Shown one piece after another: positions 44,099 through 57,649 of a stretch of DNA of 64,000 nucleotides. The notes under the pieces are model-generated. The model saw only the letters and a program-made list of their open reading frames with translations, was not told the DNA's origin and did no database searches. Each line of letters begins with the position of its first letter. Position 1 is the first letter of the stretch. The stretch spans positions 76,786,017-76,850,016 of the forward strand of contig NC_134949.1 in the NCBI RefSeq assembly GCF_965638725.1, given 5' to 3'. The position numbers were made by a program, and so were the translations under genes. The DNA comes from Aptenodytes patagonicus. Taxonomy: Eukaryota > Chordata > Aves > Sphenisciformes > Spheniscidae.

Positions 44099-47000
44099 GC
44101 AAGCTGTTCCCACTGGCTGCTACAGGAGGTCCCGGCTGTATGGGACTGGCAGCCGGACCCAGGACTGGGATCGCTGGGCTTGAAATTGAACCAGAATTTG
44201 GCTGTAGAGCTGGGAGATAAACACAGTTTCCTATTGCAGAAAATGTAGGTTAGGTAGAGGTATCTTTCTAGGTTGTTTCTAAAGGGCAGAGGATGAATGC
44301 CTGTTTGAAGTTATCCCAATTTTTAAAAAGGTAAATAAGATGTAAAAATTGGATTAAGTGAGAGCATGACCACGGGGAGGGTCTGACTGGGGGCTGGGGT
44401 CGGAGTACGGTGCATGGAATAAAGTGAGAGCGTTGTGGGTTTGGATCCTCTAACTTTCATCAGTAGGAGCTACCTTCTCCTGTTAATCTTATTTTAAGAG
44501 GACCCATAAGGGACTCGGTTTAACCCATGTGGGCCTGTGCATTTCAAAGAGCTCTAAGCCAATGTTAGGATGAATTTCTGAAATGCCCTGTCCCCTTAAG
44601 AGAATAGATGGACATGCCCTAATCTATTTGTAATTGTCCTTCCAAGTTTGCTTAAAAAGTAACTGAAGACATTACAAAAATCCAGCTGACCAAAAAAAAC
44701 AGCTCTGGCCAGACATTTCAGGCTAAGCTAATGCAATTATCATTCTTATCCATATTGTCATGCAGTTAGTCCCGCTGAGCCTAGCGCTCAACTGATTTTT
44801 CATCATAAATTCTCTTTGTTCCTCTTCAAGTATTACTCCTGATTAAGGGCTGCGATTTGAGAAATTTAATGTCAGATTTTAAAGTGACAGTTGATTTTTC
44901 TTTTAGCAAGTTTGTTTTGTATGGATAAGCTTTTACATTGCATTGACATATTTTTGACTCCTTTTTACTTTTTGGTTTCCTTTGTAGATACTCTTCTTAA
45001 TTTCTCTGAAAAGATTGTAGAGCTTGTGCTCTCAGTGAGGGTAATAAACCCTCTTGCAGGTGTTACTGTGCATGGGGGGAAGATGTGAAATGGAAGCAGG
45101 CACCAGGAATGCAAATTCCCGCTGCAATTTAGGTCACATGTCCAAAGGGAATTATAATTCCTCACATGCTTTCTCACGCAGCAGGATGCGGGAGCAGAGG
45201 GATTGCTGCCGTGGACCAGGATCCCAGCTCATCTACTCCCCTGTCTTGTCTCTGAAGGTACCCAACTGCCAAGTGCTGTAAAGCCAGAACGAGAAACACC
45301 AGAATGGCCAATTATAACTTGCCTATAGGAGAATATTTTCCTAACCCCAGGCATTTATCACTCGGCATGTCCCCTGAAGAGCTCTGGTTTATATCCCTTC
45401 TGCATGATTATCTCAAATGAAGTAACCCCGGAGATATCCACAACCTTTATAAATGCCCATGCATTTTTTTCAGACCTCCTGAACTCTCCGCCTCAGCAAT
45501 CTCCTGTGGCAGCAAATCCCAATCTTGCGATGCACTGCCGAACACATCCCTGTTCCTCTGACCATTCACTGCTCATTTTTAAAATCAATTCAAACATTCC
45601 CGTTTCCTTCTACTGAACAATAAACTGGACTTTCTTGCGCCAGCCTCCCTTGGGCTTTGCTCTCTGCTCTCTGTATCTGTCTGTCAGTACCACCTTTATT
45701 AATATTCCCTTCCACTCCCTGGTCCACCTTTGCACAAGAGCTTTCCCATCATCTTGAGCAGGAATCTTTTTGGCCCTTGAGGAACAAAACTGCCTGCCCT
45801 CCTGGGCATCCCTCTCCCACCTTTACCGGTGGCTCACCAAGACTGCAGATGTGGTATGAATTATTTTGAGGTCCGGGCATGGGGAGTTGCGCTATAGATA
45901 CAACCATGCTGAAATCAGGAGCTGTCTCAGCTGAGTTACTAATAAGATTTGCTCTTGTTACTCTGATCCAGGAGAAGACCTACAGCAGGGACCTCAGCCA
46001 GGGTCTGGCAGATCCTTCCTGCAACTTCTATTCCACCCTGGCAAGGCCAGACCTCCCCCCTCACCTTCCCCGTGCCACTGAGGCCATTGACCTGCCCGTG
46101 TCAGCACTGCTAACACAGCTGCACGAGGCCTCACTTGCACCAGAGAACTCATTTTTCAGTAGAAAAATGTAGCCTGAGAATCCGTGGTTGTGAGCAGCAG
46201 TGCGGGCAGCGGGCAATCTGCTCTCAGCTGCGTTGGCTGATAGAACAGGTGTAAAAAGAGGAGCCAGAGTAGGAGAGGGATTTTAAGAGCAATTACAGCT
46301 ATCAGAGAGACCAAAAAAACCCCAAAAACCTAGCACAGACATGGTATTGTGGCACATCAAGAGCAATGGGAGTGGGGATTCGGTTGGTAGCGTCCCTTTG
46401 GAGATGCCTGTGAGAGCGAAAGCAGATCATTCAAGTGTCCCCAGTTCAGCTGCCCAGAGAAGATCTCCTGGGCCCTAGACACCGTGCAAAGCTGGCAGGG
46501 AGCTGCCAGAAAACACCACTTCCACTGCAGAGGAGGCCCTCTTGTTCCCCATTTAGGCTGCTTATAGATGCATGAGACAAAAGGTTGTTTTTCCTTTTGC
46601 CTTGTAGTTTAAGCTCAAGGTTTGATACTCCCGGAGCAGTGGATGTCCAAGGGCACAACTCCCCGTGACTGTGCCCATGTAAAATGGCCTGTGCTGGCAG
46701 GAGGCGGATGACAGTCAGAGATACCACTGACATCATTTTAAGGCTGGGTGAACACATCGCAGCTGGAAAAACACTAAAAAATGGCATTTATACACGTTGT
46801 ACAGTCAACTGCACTATAGGCAGTGCTGGTAGGAATGCTTGCTTTTCAAGTTATTCAAGACATCCCATTATACAACCCCATTTTCAGTCAACTAAAGCTT
46901 TGCCAAACATTTTGAGGTGATTTTTTCCATGCTGTATGGCTGCCTCTGACTTCTTTGAGGGAAAGATCCAGCCAAACGGGCTTGGCCAACACCTGCCACC

Positions 47001-48084
47001 AAGTGCAAGAGGCAGGGGCAGAAGAAGCTGTTTTGCACCACGCGAGGCATCTCTGGTGACCTTTTCGCTAAACGACTTGAGCATGCCCCTGCTTTGGAGC
47101 AGAGATTTGAAATCTGGCAAGAGGGCCAGATGTGTCAGGGATTTGCCATGGGTCTTTCCATCGCCTCCCATCTGGGAAAGCCTCCATGTCCCCATCATCT
47201 CCTGGTTGGCTGCGGCACCTCCCAGCTGCTGCCAGTCCCCATGTTGTCTGAGGTGTCTGACCTCTGCCTGGTGCCTCTCGGTTTTACAGCCCCACTAATG
47301 AGCCACGGGGCTGTCAGTATGGTGTGAGACCACGGGATTTCTGTCTTTTTGTGACTTGAAAAACTACATCCAGAAAGTTGTGTTAAAAATGATTACAGCC
47401 GCACACTGAAATATTGAGAGGTTTAGAAGTGCCAGGATTGAACCGACCTGTGCAAATTCAATTCACTTTCCAAAGCTGGTTTAAAAGAGATCTGTTGCTA
47501 CTTTCTTCATCCCACACAGCTGGCCTTCCCATCTGAAGTTTCATGTAGTTTTAGTTACGGTGTATTGATAGCCCCCAACCTTTTGTTGCTTTTTTCAATA
47601 CAGCTCGAAGCGGAAGTGTTTGAAATCAGTTGAGATTTCACAAATGTTGCTTTTGCTGTGTATCCTAAAAGCAATACTCTTCCTTGCATCTTGGGCAGCA
47701 ATGACATGAAAGAGATGTTTAGGACAGAGACCTAACTTTTGCCATTAGCCCACCAACTTTTATCTGGATACCCGTGAACGCGTGGGCTGGCACAGACAGG
47801 GCCCAGCTCCGTGATGCCCTGAATCACAGGATGGCACAGGATGGTCAGTGTGTTTTCGGTCACATGGACCGACCCCATCATAATCATCTCTCTCTGTTGT
47901 CTGATTGTTGCCTGTACCAGCACCCTTGTCAACTGATATTTATAAAAGAAATATGTCCAAGAGTTTTCATAGTAACAATGCTACATGAGCAGGCAACTGA
48001 AGTTTACGTTTCCTTTGGCATAGTATTTCTAATATACAGCTATTAATTCCTCTATAAGCAGAGGACGTATGCATAAGGGCATGA

Positions 48085-48360
48085 ATGATCTTATTGTAAA
48101 GGCACTTGCCTGGGCTCAGATGGCAGGAGTACAACTCCTAGCTCTGCCGCAGACTGCCCGTATGACCTTGAACAGGCCTTGACCCAGCTCACTGGGCATA
48201 TTTAGGGATGCATGTCCCGTTGGCATTACTTGGAGGTAAGCACCTCCGTACTCTGGTGGATCTGCTACACTGAGGGTCCTCCAGAGAGCCTAAGCTTACA
48301 GAATTCAATTGCTCTGTGCCTCAGTTCCTCATTTTAAAATGGCAATACAAGCAGCTCTTG
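48085..48360 (+). mobile_element. MIR-family SINE interrupted by a later insertion
   Basis: The left part (about 48085-48182) has CCTAGCTCTGCCGCAGACTG and ATGACCTTGAACAGGCC. The right part (about 48305-48358) has CTCTGTGCCTCAGTTCCTCA and TTTTAAAATGGCAATA. In a whole MIR these are adjacent, so about 120 bases between them are inserted. Confidence 0.65.
48186..48300. mobile_element. MITE-like insertion within a MIR SINE
   Basis: The inserted stretch includes TTAGGGATGCATGTCCCGTT and ACTTGGAGGTAAGCACCTCC, phrases typical of the short palindromic DNA-transposon relics of sauropsid genomes. Target-site duplications are not discernible by eye. Confidence 0.4.
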
Positions 48361-50439
48361 GTCTTTCTAGGGGCACCTTATCAGGCTGTTGAACGATCTT
48401 ACCTTGATGTCCTGCATTGCAACGTCACAGAGACAGAGGGAAGGTGCTTCCATGCCCCACTCTGCACCAGCTCCTCTTCCTGCAGGTCCCCGTCTGCAGG
48501 TTTTCCAAACGTGAGTGCAGCCAGCCTGTTCCTTCAGCCAGTCCACAGATCCCATGTTGTGCATGGCTTTGCTTTGAGGTATCTCAGTCTTCCATTACTC
48601 TTGTGTGGCAGAGACTGCACTGTCCTAGCATGAGCTTTCTCTCAATTTCTTTCTCTCATCATCTGGGCGGGCTCTGCCTCTCCCTACATAGCCGGTGCCC
48701 TGCACACCCCGTCAGCCTGGGGACTGAGGTCTGTTGCTTTGTTCTTCTCACACCGTGGGACTTTCTATAGAAAGAGAAAGGACCTGGAGAGAAGGCGGAG
48801 CCTTCCCGAAGAACAAGCCCACAACTGCAGAACGAGATCTTCTGGAATTAAGGACCATTACCAAATAGTGGGAAAGCCCATGGATGCAGTGAGCTGGGAT
48901 AAGCTAGAATGGGATAGACGAGAGCCCTGTTTTAACACGGGTCCTAAGGAATGGATAATAAGAAATTAATACTAAGAAACACAGAGGAACTCAGGCAGGA
49001 GGGAGTGACACAACAAAACAGTTGCAGCAACTGCATCTTTGACTCTACCATGCTTGTTAGAAGATTATGCTTTCAGTCTTGATCCGTTAATACAGTTTTC
49101 CTTTTATTTAGTGTACAGCCCCATGGGTCTCACAGTTATTACCCATGGATGCCCAAGGGATTTGTGCAGGTGAGGAGCTTAACTGTCTTAGGTGTAGTCA
49201 ATTTTGTGGGTAATACTGATGCAAAGTGAGCAGCATTTGCAGCTAATTAAAATGCTACACTTTAAAATAATTTTTGCTAATTACTAATATTTAGCAGCAC
49301 TATTTTAACTGCAATTTCCATGTTCCATGGGGATTTGAACTCTGTTAATTTCCCACTGACTCTCTTGGCACCATTTAGCATATCAAAATGACCATGAAAT
49401 TAAAAAAACTTAGTCATTTTACTTCTCTAGGAATTAATGCTAGCAGTAACAGGAAAAAAATTTGCTGCAGGAAAAATATGACCAAATTTAGGCCCTTCCC
49501 CCTTTTTTTCCCCCCAAAATGCAATTATGCTGTAGTGCTGGCTGACCCAGAGGAGCACAGAAGCTGCTCTGGGCACAAGCTGCGTTTGCTCTGCCAGGAG
49601 GAGGATGCACAGAGCCACATTTCCCTTGCAAACAACACTGTTGTCCCGTAAGGCTGGGCAGCGAGCTAGTGCTAAATAGCATTCTCTTGGCCTCAAAATG
49701 AGTCAGTATCTGTCAAAATCGGTGGCCTGATCTTTTAACTCCCACTCTGGGCACTGGCCGCTGAAATGAAGCTACTACCCTTGTGCAACGTCAGACACCA
49801 AACCACCGGCAGAATGAGTGCTAGACCTGAAGTTTGTTGTTTCCCAGGTTCCTGCTTGCTTAACAGACCACACTGCTTGCCCCTGTAAGACAGAAATGTC
49901 CTTTAAAAAGGATGAAAAAGAGAGGGGGAATGTGAGACTTCTGTTTGGAATAAGGCAGAGTGCATTTGCAGCGTCCTCACATCATCACAGCAATCCAAAC
50001 ACACAAATAACGGCACTATGTGAATTTGCAAGAAAAATTGCTCAGTTATTTAGCAATAAAATCTCCAAATCAGCCTCTGACAGTCACTCTGAAAAACGAT
50101 GTAAACATTCAACACAAGAACAATCAAAAATAGATCAGTTGTTTTTTTTTTTTAACTGAAAGGGAAGACTCACATCCTTTCACTGAACGCATGTCTACAC
50201 AGATCAATGTCAGCTTTTACTCATTTGCTACTTTTAACTATTTGTATTTATTCCTGTTACTTGGGTCTTAGTCACCTAGCCATTGTGATAGCCTTATTCT
50301 ACATGCTTTGATTAAACTAAATTCTGGGTCTTTCTCGGGAGCGCAGGACACATCATTTTCTGGTCCTCTATTGTACATCTAGCATCCTATACCTGGCCCT
50401 GCACACAGCCTCCCTAGCAGCCCCCCTCTCTCTCCCTCC

Positions 50440-50735
50440 TCGCAACAAGAGGGTAGCCAGAAGAGTTACCACCCTGGCTCCACCACTGGATCGCTTGTCC
50501 ACCCTGTGCACATCATGTAACCTTTCCTTGCCTTTTAGAGCCACGAAGCCCCATCAATCCTGGTGGGATGAGCCTAGCAGCAAGGATTTGTTCTTCTGCG
50601 TTTGCTTTCCCCACTTGTAAACTGAGCATCATAATACTTGCCTAGATCAAAGGGGGTACGGGGAAAATTAAATAATTAATGTATGTAAAGCACTTTGAAA
50701 GATGAAAGATGCTATGTAAGTACAAAGTATTAACT
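50440..50735 (+). mobile_element. MIR-family SINE
   Basis: The 3' portion is clear: CCCCACTTGTAAACTGAGCA, ATAATACTTGCCTAGATCAA and GTAAAGCACTTTGAAAGATG, followed by GCTATGTAAGTACAAAGTAT. The 5' portion is more diverged. Confidence 0.7.
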
Positions 50736-51459
50736 ACAAAAAACCCCCAAAACCCAGTTACTGATGTAAGTCTCCAGTTTATTCTGTAAGAAATGCATGA
50801 AATTGAAATAATTGCCACTAGCAAGTTAAGAGTTAGATTATGCCAACCCCTAAAACAGCTATGCAGGGGACCGAGAGCCTTGCCTCCTCCTGTGGCTGAG
50901 TCAGGGCGCCTGTATGAGCAAGAAGGAGCTGAAAGCGTGCCCACAACAGGGGTTTGGAAGGGAAGGCACTTCCTGCATCACTGAATCGTCTCAAGCAACC
51001 ATGTCAAATGGTGCAATTCAAAAATTGATAACGCAGTGTCTTACAGCAAGCTATGTTTCTTGCTGTTCCCCAGCCTCACTGCTCCAATGGTTAGAAGCCT
51101 TCCTCTGGTTTCCAGGCTAAATGTACTCATGGCCATTTGTATCCATTTGTCCTTGTGCCAACATTGTTTTAAGTTTAACACAAGATATTTATAGACCAAT
51201 CGTGTCCTCTCTAACCTTTAATGTTGTTAGGCTGAACAAGGCAATCCCTTTCAGTTTCCTGTTGTTAACTAGGGTCTCCAGCCCCCCACCAAGCACCCTA
51301 CCAACACTTAGTTACGCTTGCTCCAGTTGCAATTTGTCTTTTTCGAATAGAGGTGAATATGGCTGTATGCAGCCTCCTCACAGGGTCCACCAGTACTTGT
51401 TCTCCATCATTAATACTTTTCAGGCCCACGTTGGAAATACTTGATACAGCCTTGATCAC

Positions 51460-51760
51460 GTTTACCGTTTTCCATGGCCGTGCTTTACTGCCATTTCATA
51501 GTAATCCTGTGACCAGCCAAGGCGCTTGAGACTTTTTATTTTCCCAGAGAAACTCTGACACTTCAGCCTTACGTGCCAAACCTTACATTTGGCACAATTG
51601 AATTTCATCCTATTCCCATTGTTCCCATCCTCAAGGTCACGCAGTTCTTCCTGTTTGATAGGCTGGGGCCTCTTGTGTATTGACAAGCGCTCGCATGTCT
51701 GTGTCATCAGGAAATTTCACGATGCACTCCTCCCTCTTTTGTGCGGCAGGCAAATATTAA
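51460..51760 (-). mobile_element. CR1 LINE reverse-transcriptase fragment, antisense
   Basis: On the - strand one frame reads NRMKFNCAKCKVWHVR, matching the CR1 signature NLMKFNKAKCKVLHLG. Just upstream on that strand a degenerate ECIVKFPDDT corresponds to ECTLSKFADDT, the catalytic FADD region. Frameshifts and the Ala-to-Pro change show it is dead. Confidence 0.8.
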
Positions 51761-53289
51761 CTAAAAGCAGTCCCCAAGCAGCCCTCAGACAATTCCGCTA
51801 GCAACTGCCTTCCAGATTCGCTTTCAGCACATCTTGCTTTCATCTCCCAACTTGCTATCTCTCACCTATCTTGCATGGATGGTTGAGGTTCTTCCAGAAG
51901 GAAAGATGATGCAAGTCCATAGGGCTTGCCAGACCCAACCAGTGCTTTAAAAGTGGTTGCGTTCCCTCAGGGACATTGCAAAAGAGAGTCAAAGAAGTTG
52001 CAAAGCACTGACATTTCATAACAATGCTAAGCCAAGAAAATATAATACTCAGGGTAACTTTGGATGGGAGGGAATATTCTTCAACATCTGGTGGAGCACA
52101 TGCAGTAATTCTGGCAGCACAGAAAGCCCCATGTCCTCAAGAACCCTTTCACATAAAAGGTCACCGGTCTGAGAAAACAGAGGACATGAAGCCATGTTAT
52201 TGCTGATCAGAGGAAAACCGAGTCCAAGGAGAGGTGGGATGCAGAGACAAGGGCCAGGTGGTTGTTTCAGGGGAGAGGCGGGCAGATGTCAAGAGTCCCA
52301 AATCTGCTGTCACGCAGCTCTGGCCTGAGCCTCAGGCCTCTGTTTTGCCTCAGATAAAAAGCAAGTCTTTTACGGAGATGATTTATAGGTGGTTTACATC
52401 AATGCAGCAATGCAGGAAGAAAAGGGATACTCCTTTCTGGGAGTAACCAGCTCTTTGTGAGGCAGAAGATTATGGCCCAGCATCTAGTCAACCCTATACT
52501 TGCTAAGACAAACTCAGGAGGAGACTGGAAAAAATGAACCCCGATATACTCAGGTCTCCTGTCTCTGGGGAAGATCATGGCCTCCTTTTTCGAACCAGCC
52601 AAGAGGTAGGGGCAAATCTTGGCCACGCTGAGGTCAGCAACAAACTTTGATTGGGCTGAAGATGTCAGCTTCAGCGCTCAGGTGCTTCAGGGCTCTAAGG
52701 GTGACTCTGGGAAAAGCCACCACTTATGGTGGGGCCTGGTTGGAAGAAAGTTGCAACCGCTTGCTTTTGAAAGACTGAGAGCTCTTCAGCAAATTCCAGC
52801 TGGTGCCTTCCAGAGGACCCAAACGTGTATTTCAGGCAACTGCAGCGCCTGTGAGTACATCAGACCTTGAAGTACGGCTGGAGCAGTGAATAACGCAGTG
52901 AGACTACCTGAGTGCCAGTGTGAGACCTTGAGCCAGCTGCAGAAACAAAGCCCCAAGTGTCTGTAAATGCCAGAAAGTCTGAAAAATGAGATACATATGC
53001 ATATGCACCACAAAGTTTGTCCTGGATCTTTGGAGAGAGCACCTTATTAGAGCTGCCGGTAGTGTTACACCAACTCAGAAGCACTTTTTTTCATATGCCT
53101 CTTGAAAAAAATAGCCCTTTCTAGTTTCATTACAAAGCATCGACTGCATGGGACAAGCTGAGCACGTTTGGCACCCACTGCTATGAAGGAGAGCTCCTCA
53201 GCTCCTGCGCCGACTGATCCCTCCATCCTGGCTGTGAGTCCCACCCAGTCAGAGCTTGGGAGTCAGAGCTGAGCAAAGCCAGAGCTTAG

Positions 53290-54260
53290 ACAGATTTTAA
53301 ATATCATCTCTCCACCTGGCAGGATTTCTTGCAGTCCATCCTGCCACTTTCTGTGCGTTCCTAGCTCTGTGTTCGGGAGTGTGTGAAAGCTGAACAGTGA
53401 AAGCCATGCCTTGCTTTTCTTTTTCATCCCATCCTCACCCTGTACAGAGACAGTCAGAGTCCTACTCCCAAAGCCCTTAGCTGGGCTTCCCCTCTGCTTG
53501 CTTACCTTCCATGGGTTGCAAGTACCAGTGAGGATCTGCCTGCTGGGACAGGGGGAGAGGCAACTGCAGTTTCTCCAAGGTAAAATGGAGATCAGCAGCC
53601 CATGAGGGCGATGCTGCTGCCAGCTGTGTTGGCTGTGCCCCCAGCGGGGCTGCCACAGTACTGCCACGGCATGGGTCCCCACTCCAGCAGAATAAACCCA
53701 GAGGGGCTGTTGTTTTTTTTTCTGGAGGGAGAGTTTTGGGCTAATTCAGCCTCATTGCCTGCTGAGCCAGGGACACGGGCACAGGCGCTACCCCGTGGCA
53801 GGCGGCATGTGCCGTTGGGACCCCCGAGCATTGCCTTCACTTGGAAATGGTGAGACCTGTGCCTTTAAATGAAAACAATTTGTGTTATGGGACCAGTAAA
53901 ATAATTATTAACCAGATTGATTCATATCGGGGGGGTGAGTGACGGATGTGGCTGCAGCAGTGCTGCTGCACAGGCTTCTTTCTTCCTCTTGCGGGGTCAA
54001 GCTCCTTCGTTTTATCCCTCTCATTAATGAAAAGCGAGACCAGGAGCCCTTGCCCTTCCCTCTGCTGCCCACTGTGCCTGTGTCCCGGCGTAAAGCCATG
54101 GACACGTTTCCTGGCACTTCTGCACATTGTCTGAGGCGGCAGCTTGAGCCCTGCATGTGCGTGCACACGTGCGTGTGTGTGTACGTATGCATTCCTGTGA
54201 GCACATACACAGAACAGACCTAATCGTTATCCTCGGCAAGAACATGAGTAAGAGGCTTTG
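53290..54260. other. Unique sequence with short GT/CA runs
   Basis: This stretch has moderate GC and alternating GT/CA runs near 54155-54190. No gene or named repeat is recognised. Confidence 0.4.
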
Positions 54261-55154
54261 CCTCTGTTTAACCAAGTAATAATTAACACCTGGTGAGAAG
54301 GTCTAACGGCCATAGCATCTCATTAACATATTTTGACGGACAATATCCTCTTCAAATATACTTTGAAGAAAGAGGACCAGCTTTGGAAAGGACATAGAGT
54401 GTTTGTAAACTAGCCATCCCTCATTTTCAAACTCCTTAACTCTGCTCAGCGAGATGCAAAGGACTCCAGGCTGGTATAAAATACTTGCCAGAGCATGGTA
54501 ATGTATACACCAAGCCACAGCAGTTAGCTTTACTTTCTTGTAATATCGCAGCTTCTTGCCTTTTACTGCTCCATCCCAATTTTGAGGGGCTGTCAGTTGT
54601 AGCACCTAAGGACCCTCTCCAGACCCCATGCAGAAACGTAATAAAATATGACTTCCACCCCAAAGAACCTGCCATAAGAGTAGAAGGCAAGACAGAAACA
54701 GTCAGATCATTATGGACAGCTTAACTACTGCTAAGTTTTCCATAGGAGACCCCTGTAAATGCCTGGGCCACCGTCTGGATTCAGGGAACCACAGCTGGAG
54801 GTGAGGAGCTCCAGGCACAGAGCACCTAAGGGAGCTTTAGCAAAAGCAAAGATTTAGGAATTTAAATTGGTGTAGCACAGTCATTGTGGAGGCTGCAAGA
54901 CACAATTTCTTTCTAATCTGAAAGAAGACCTGATTTCTTTTGTATGCACAGATGTACCTCGTGGTCAGATGCGATGGCTGGAGGGAGCAAGGTGCGTTGT
55001 TAAATACACAGCCTCTGAGTGTGGAGTAACCTGACATAAAACAACTCCTGTTCTACTTCTTTCCACATCTGTCACCCCATGCAGCTAAGCTGAAGTGCTT
55101 CACACCTTGGTCTTATCCCTAGTAATGCCAAAAGGGCACATGGAGCACACACAA

Positions 55155-55290
55155 AGAATAATGTGGGTTGGATGGTTCCTCTGAAGGTCATCTGGCCCAA
55201 CCCAGCGCTCACAGCAGAGCCTACAGACACACAAAACTACGTGAACTGGCCTCAAAAGAGCATGTTGAAAACAGGCCTCACCTCCAGATG
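55155..55290 (-). mobile_element. CR1 LINE 3'-end fragment, antisense
   Basis: The string GGGTTGGATGGTTCCTCTGA followed by AGGTCATCTGGCCCAACCC is the reverse complement of the CR1 3' UTR (GGTTGGAAGGGACCTCTGAAGGTCATC type). The usual 8-base 3' tail repeat is not clear. Confidence 0.7.
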
Positions 55291-56391
55291 ACCTGAACTT
55301 TAAAAATAACCGTGTCAGAAGCCAGCCTGAATTGTGTGTGTCAGACCCATTACTAATTGGCCTTGTCTTTTATGTAATTGCACTTTCAAGAGCTAGATAT
55401 TATTATTATCCGCTGCCAATGGGCATCAGTCTTCAGAAGCGGCTGACTTCAAGCCCCTGCTTTCAGGGAGAATCTTTCACCATTTATTTTAGTGGGGAAC
55501 CCTCTGTTATTTAGCAGATCACCGGTGTGCTGAACTTTGGCTACTTGATGGTACATCGGTGCTGCTCGGCCTGGCTCTGCGGTCCGTGGCTTGCTATAGG
55601 GTGAGGAGAGCAGGGGAAAAAGGAGCAAGGATGAAGCACGATCTCGGCTTCTCCATAGCCCAGACTGACTTGGCGGGCGGGTGAGCCTTTGGCCGGCTGT
55701 GGCACATTTGGCTCCCTCCCGGCCCCAGCCGTTGCGCTGGGGGTGGCATCTCTGAGGGGGTCCCTGGGTCAGCAGCCTTTTGTGGAGCTGCTCTTGAGGC
55801 AAAGGGAGCTAAACACCCTACGGTCCTTGGGGCGACGCGTCGAGCCCCATCCAAGCCTTTGTTCATTGCTAATTCTGCTGCTCCGGCTTTGTGTGCTGCA
55901 ACACTGCGATTGGCACTTGGCCGGACTGTTGGTGCCTTGAAGAAATATCTGTATAAATGCGATTATGTGGGAGTGTGCATCTGTGTGTCTGTGTGGGTTC
56001 AACCACGCCAAAACCACTTTATTTCTAGTGTAAAAAGCACAGTGGAGAAAAATCCGAGGTTTCTGGAGTCCCATGCAACACTGTGTGTCCTCGCGGGTAG
56101 GAGAAGAAATAGGAAAGACTGTGTCATCGCAAAGCTGCAGCCCAGATCTTGCCATTTCTATGTCTGACGTTGTGTGTGCTGTTTGACTTGTTGTCATCGT
56201 CACCCAGTTTGCGCTGCCTTTTGGCAAAGGGAGGAACAACAGCAGGCAATGTTTTACAGAATACAGTATCTGGCTATGGAAATGCCGTGCAACATGACTC
56301 ATTTTGTGTAAAGGACACGAAATTACAACTACGTGCCACATGAGAGATGGTAGCTGGGCTCGAATCAAAAAACATCCTCATCCAGGAAGGG

Positions 56392-56440
56392 TATTCAAGC
56401 ATGTGCTTAATTTAAGAACATACTTAATCAGGGCCTTTGG
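56392..56440. mobile_element. MITE-like relic with AAGCATGTGCTTAA motif
   Basis: The stretch CAAGCATGTGCTTAATTTAA and the end TTAATCAGGGCC resemble a common archosaur/turtle palindromic repeat. Only a fragment remains. Confidence 0.4.
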
Positions 56441-57649
56441 GCATAAAAGGGTAATGATTATTCTTGTGTTGCCGAGAAAATCCAAGTGACATCCGGAAGA
56501 TGTATTACTCGAGAAAATTTAGTGTTGTTTCAGTGTCCTTGTTTAATCTTTCAATTTCTAAAAAAGTAATTCTTTTAATTTCTCATTGCTCACCAGTGCT
56601 GTGAATTCTTTCACAGCTGTTTTACACTCGATTGTTAATGCCGAGTGGAATCAGCAAATACAATCTGGTTCAGATAATAATTATGGAAGATCAATCCTGC
56701 ATCCGCCTTTTTTCTCCGTCCCCATTAAACTTCCCAGCATGTAAGATATGCATGTTTGACTTTGCAGGGAAAACTAGCCACAGTAAAAGAACCTCTTTCC
56801 TTCTTGCACATACTGTTTAATCATTTCAAAACAACAACATCCCTGCCCCCAATTTTTTCAATGTATTTGGCCCCTAATTTTTTCTCTATATAACTGTGTA
56901 TTGCTGCAGAGATTAGATATGGCATATATGATTTTAAGTATGCAATATGCATTTTTTTTTTTAAGATTACAAGTGACTGTCTTTATTAGCAACTGGTTAG
57001 CATCCATCGAAGTCCTGAAGTTGTCCTGGTAAAAGCAGGTGAGCTGTCGTCTGATCGCTATGTTACTCAAGTAACCATGTAAACAGCAGGAGCAGCAAAG
57101 CAGAAGGTGGCTGAAAGCTGCTCCTGCCGGACCAGGTCCTGCTGCCCTTCACCGTGGGGATGGTGCCTCCCCGTGCAGGCACATTGTACCCAGTCTAGGA
57201 GAGGCTCCTTGTCTCAGCATGACCAGGGCAGATGGCAACTAATGTCTTTGGTTTCCTTGGAAAAACCAAGTGCTCTGAGTGGTGTGGCTACTCCGGACCC
57301 AACAACTGTGAGAAGGTGAACTCTGGTCTACGTTGACCAGTAGTTTCATACCCAAACCTTTCGGTTGCTGTACAGAAGTCATCCCCTGAACTGGCCTAGA
57401 CTTCTCCTGCCTTAAGGACTCTGGACACCAGCCATACAGCTGGTCCAGGATTTTTGAAGGGGCTGCAGGAGGCTGGGACCCAAGTGGATTTCCCACCTAT
57501 ACCCTGTAGGAGATACTCAGCCTGCTGCCCGTGGAGCATGGCCTCATTTTTGAGATACTTGCTGTGCAGAAAGATATTTAGGCACCTGTTTTAAGAGAGA
57601 TTCTTGGGCCAGGAGATAAGCAAGGGCTGCTATTGGCTGTAAGGTAAGT

